A stretch of 6,480 nucleotides of DNA from JAICNR01 sp035699465 (lineage in GTDB: Bacteria > Gemmatimonadota > Gemmatimonadetes > JACCXV01 > JAHWKZ01), in the NCBI GenBank assembly GCA_035699465.1, contig DASSPT010000081.1, positions 1 through 6,480 of the forward strand. Direction: 5' to 3'. Shown here in pieces: positions 5,615 through 6,480 of this stretch. The notes under the pieces were generated by a model. That model was not told where the DNA came from. It searched no databases and saw only the letters and a list, made by a program, of their open reading frames with translations. The stretch's first letter is position 1; the number at the start of each line of letters is the position of its first letter. A program made the position numbers and the translations under genes.

Positions 5615-5643
5615 GCCACCCCCCGCGAGGCGCGAGGAGCTGA
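5611..5643 (+). other. Possible 10-codon mini-ORF bridging atpA and atpG
   Basis: A GTG overlapping the atpA stop (GTGA) opens a frame that encodes VSHPPRGARS and stops at TGA 5641-5643, three nucleotides before the atpG ATG. It contains the atpG Shine-Dalgarno GAGGAG (5634-5639). It is like the open frames in the two preceding gaps. Translation is unproven. Confidence 0.25.
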
Positions 5644-5646
5644 CGC

Positions 5647-6480
5647 ATGGCGAAGGCACGCGAGATCAAGCGGCGGATCCGCTCGATCGACAACACGCGG
5701 CAGATCACCAAGACGATGGAGATGGTCGCGGCGTCGAAGCTCAAGCGAGCCCAGGACCGGGTCGTCGCGGCGCGCCCGTTCGACGAGTTCATGCGCCAGG
5801 TGATCATGCACGTCCGCGAGGGCGCGGCCGACGAGCTGTCGGACTTCCCGCTCCTCCGGAGCTCGGCGATCACCAATCGCGTCGGCGTCCTCGTCGTGAC
5901 GTCGAACCGGGGCCTGGCCGGCGCCTTCAACGCGAATCTCGTCAAGGCGGCCCGGGCGCACATGAACACGCTCCGGACGGAAGGGAAGGAGATCGAGCTC
6001 CACGTGATCGGGAAGAAGGGCGCGTCGATGCTCCGCTATCTCGGCGACACGCCCGAGCGGACGGTCGTCGACCTCCCGGACCGGCCGTCGTACGAGGAAA
6101 CGGCCGCGGTGGCGGAACCCCTGATCGAGGAGTTCCTGGCGGGACGGCTGGACGCCGTATACCTCGTCTACTCGCTGTTCAAGAGTCCCGTCGAGCAGCG
6201 TCCCGCCGTGGCGCAGCTCCTGCCGATCCCGGAGCGCGGAGAGGCCGAGGTCGCGCCGACCGACGCGAGCGAGCCACGAGGAGTCGAGTCTCGACGGGAA
6301 CCGGCCGAGGGCGAGCCCCGTTACGAGCCGATCTACGAGTTCCTGCCGTCTCCGCGGGAGATCCTGAGCACGCTGCTGCCGCTCTTTCTCCGCTACGGCG
6401 TCTACCGCGCGGTTTCGGAGAGTGCGGCCAGCGAGCACGGCGCGCGCCGCACGGCCATGAAGAACGCGACCGACAACGCC
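5647..6480 (+). CDS. atpG: ATP synthase F1 subunit gamma (partial, 3' end outside window)
   Basis: The 278 visible residues are nearly the whole rotor shaft. The N-terminal helix has IKRRIRSIDNTRQITKTMEMVAASKLKRAQ (7-36). The Rossmann-like domain has VVTSNRGLAGAFN (83-95). The C-terminal helix has ASEHGARRTAMKNATDNA (261-278), which in the family pairs with the N-terminal helix as a coiled coil inside the alpha/beta ring; only a few more residues should follow. After QLLPIP (190-195) an acidic, Arg/Pro-rich stretch (about 196-226) is longer than the E. coli equivalent by some 20 residues. GAGGAG at 5634-5639 lies 7 nt before the ATG. The reading frame is intact to the edge. Confidence 0.96.
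   Translation, partial: MAKAREIKRRIRSIDNTRQITKTMEMVAASKLKRAQDRVVAARPFDEFMRQVIMHVREGAADELSDFPLLRSSAITNRVGVLVVTSNRGLAGAFNANLVKAARAHMNTLRTEGKEIELHVIGKKGASMLRYLGDTPERTVVDLPDRPSYEETAAVAEPLIEEFLAGRLDAVYLVYSLFKSPVEQRPAVAQLLPIPERGEAEVAPTDASEPRGVESRREPAEGEPRYEPIYEFLPSPREILSTLLPLFLRYGVYRAVSESAASEHGARRTAMKNATDNA

Noticed and set aside
2614..5659. Long - strand open frames (2614-4167, 3974-5659) antisense to atpE through atpA
   Set aside because: Their Arg/Asp/Leu/His-rich low-complexity products mirror the codon structure of the atp genes; no family is recognisable.
5578..6438. - strand 286-codon open frame antisense to atpG
   Set aside because: It lies opposite a clear gamma subunit gene and has the same shadow composition.
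1..6480. Mobile elements, CRISPR arrays, tRNA or rRNA genes, or an undescribed multigene system
   Set aside because: No terminal repeats, spaced repeat arrays, transposase motifs or RNA gene signatures were seen. Nearly all sequence from 1148 on is standard ATP synthase genes.

Overview
The window is GC-rich bacterial DNA holding most of an F-type ATP synthase operon on the + strand: atpZ, atpI, atpB, atpE, atpF, atpH, atpA and the start of atpG. Upstream are two genes on the - strand. The GC-rich codon use, the long histidine-rich N-terminal extension of AtpB, the combined atpZ-atpI head of the operon and a Spy/CpxP-like secreted protein suggest a Gram-negative bacterium, perhaps of the FCB assemblage (Gemmatimonadota- or Eisenbacteria-like). 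That placement is an inference from general impressions, not from a search.

Layout. Positions 1-499 (-) encode most of a small exported protein with LTxxQ motifs, cut by the window edge. Positions 606-1031 (-) encode a DUF985/cupin_5 protein. Positions 1032-1147 are the divergent intergenic region. It carries a good sigma-70-type promoter facing the atp genes, and its -10 lies inside an 18-bp dyad that closely resembles the operator of the NADH-responsive repressor Rex. Positions 1148-2898 encode the membrane part: atpZ and atpI (assembly), atpB (subunit a) and atpE (subunit c). Positions 2908-6480 encode atpF (b), atpH (delta), atpA (alpha) and partial atpG (gamma). The usual following genes, atpD (beta) and atpC (epsilon), would lie beyond the window.

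How the genes work together. AtpZ and AtpI probably help insert or assemble the c-ring. AtpB and AtpE form the ion-translocating a/c interface, AtpF and AtpH the peripheral stalk, AtpA with the unseen beta the hexameric head, and AtpG the rotor shaft. Residues at the a/c interface point to proton rather than sodium coupling. The genes are tightly packed: atpZ/atpI/atpB overlap by ATGA, and the three larger gaps (atpF-atpH, atpH-atpA, atpA-atpG) are each spanned by a 10-14-codon open frame that starts at or next to the upstream stop and ends at or next to the downstream start.

The window is largely core energy metabolism, and I see no mobile, defence or otherwise undescribed multigene system. 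The most useful leads are the Rex-like operator on the promoter, the bridging mini-ORFs, and a few departures from the usual sequence in AtpA, AtpB and AtpG.
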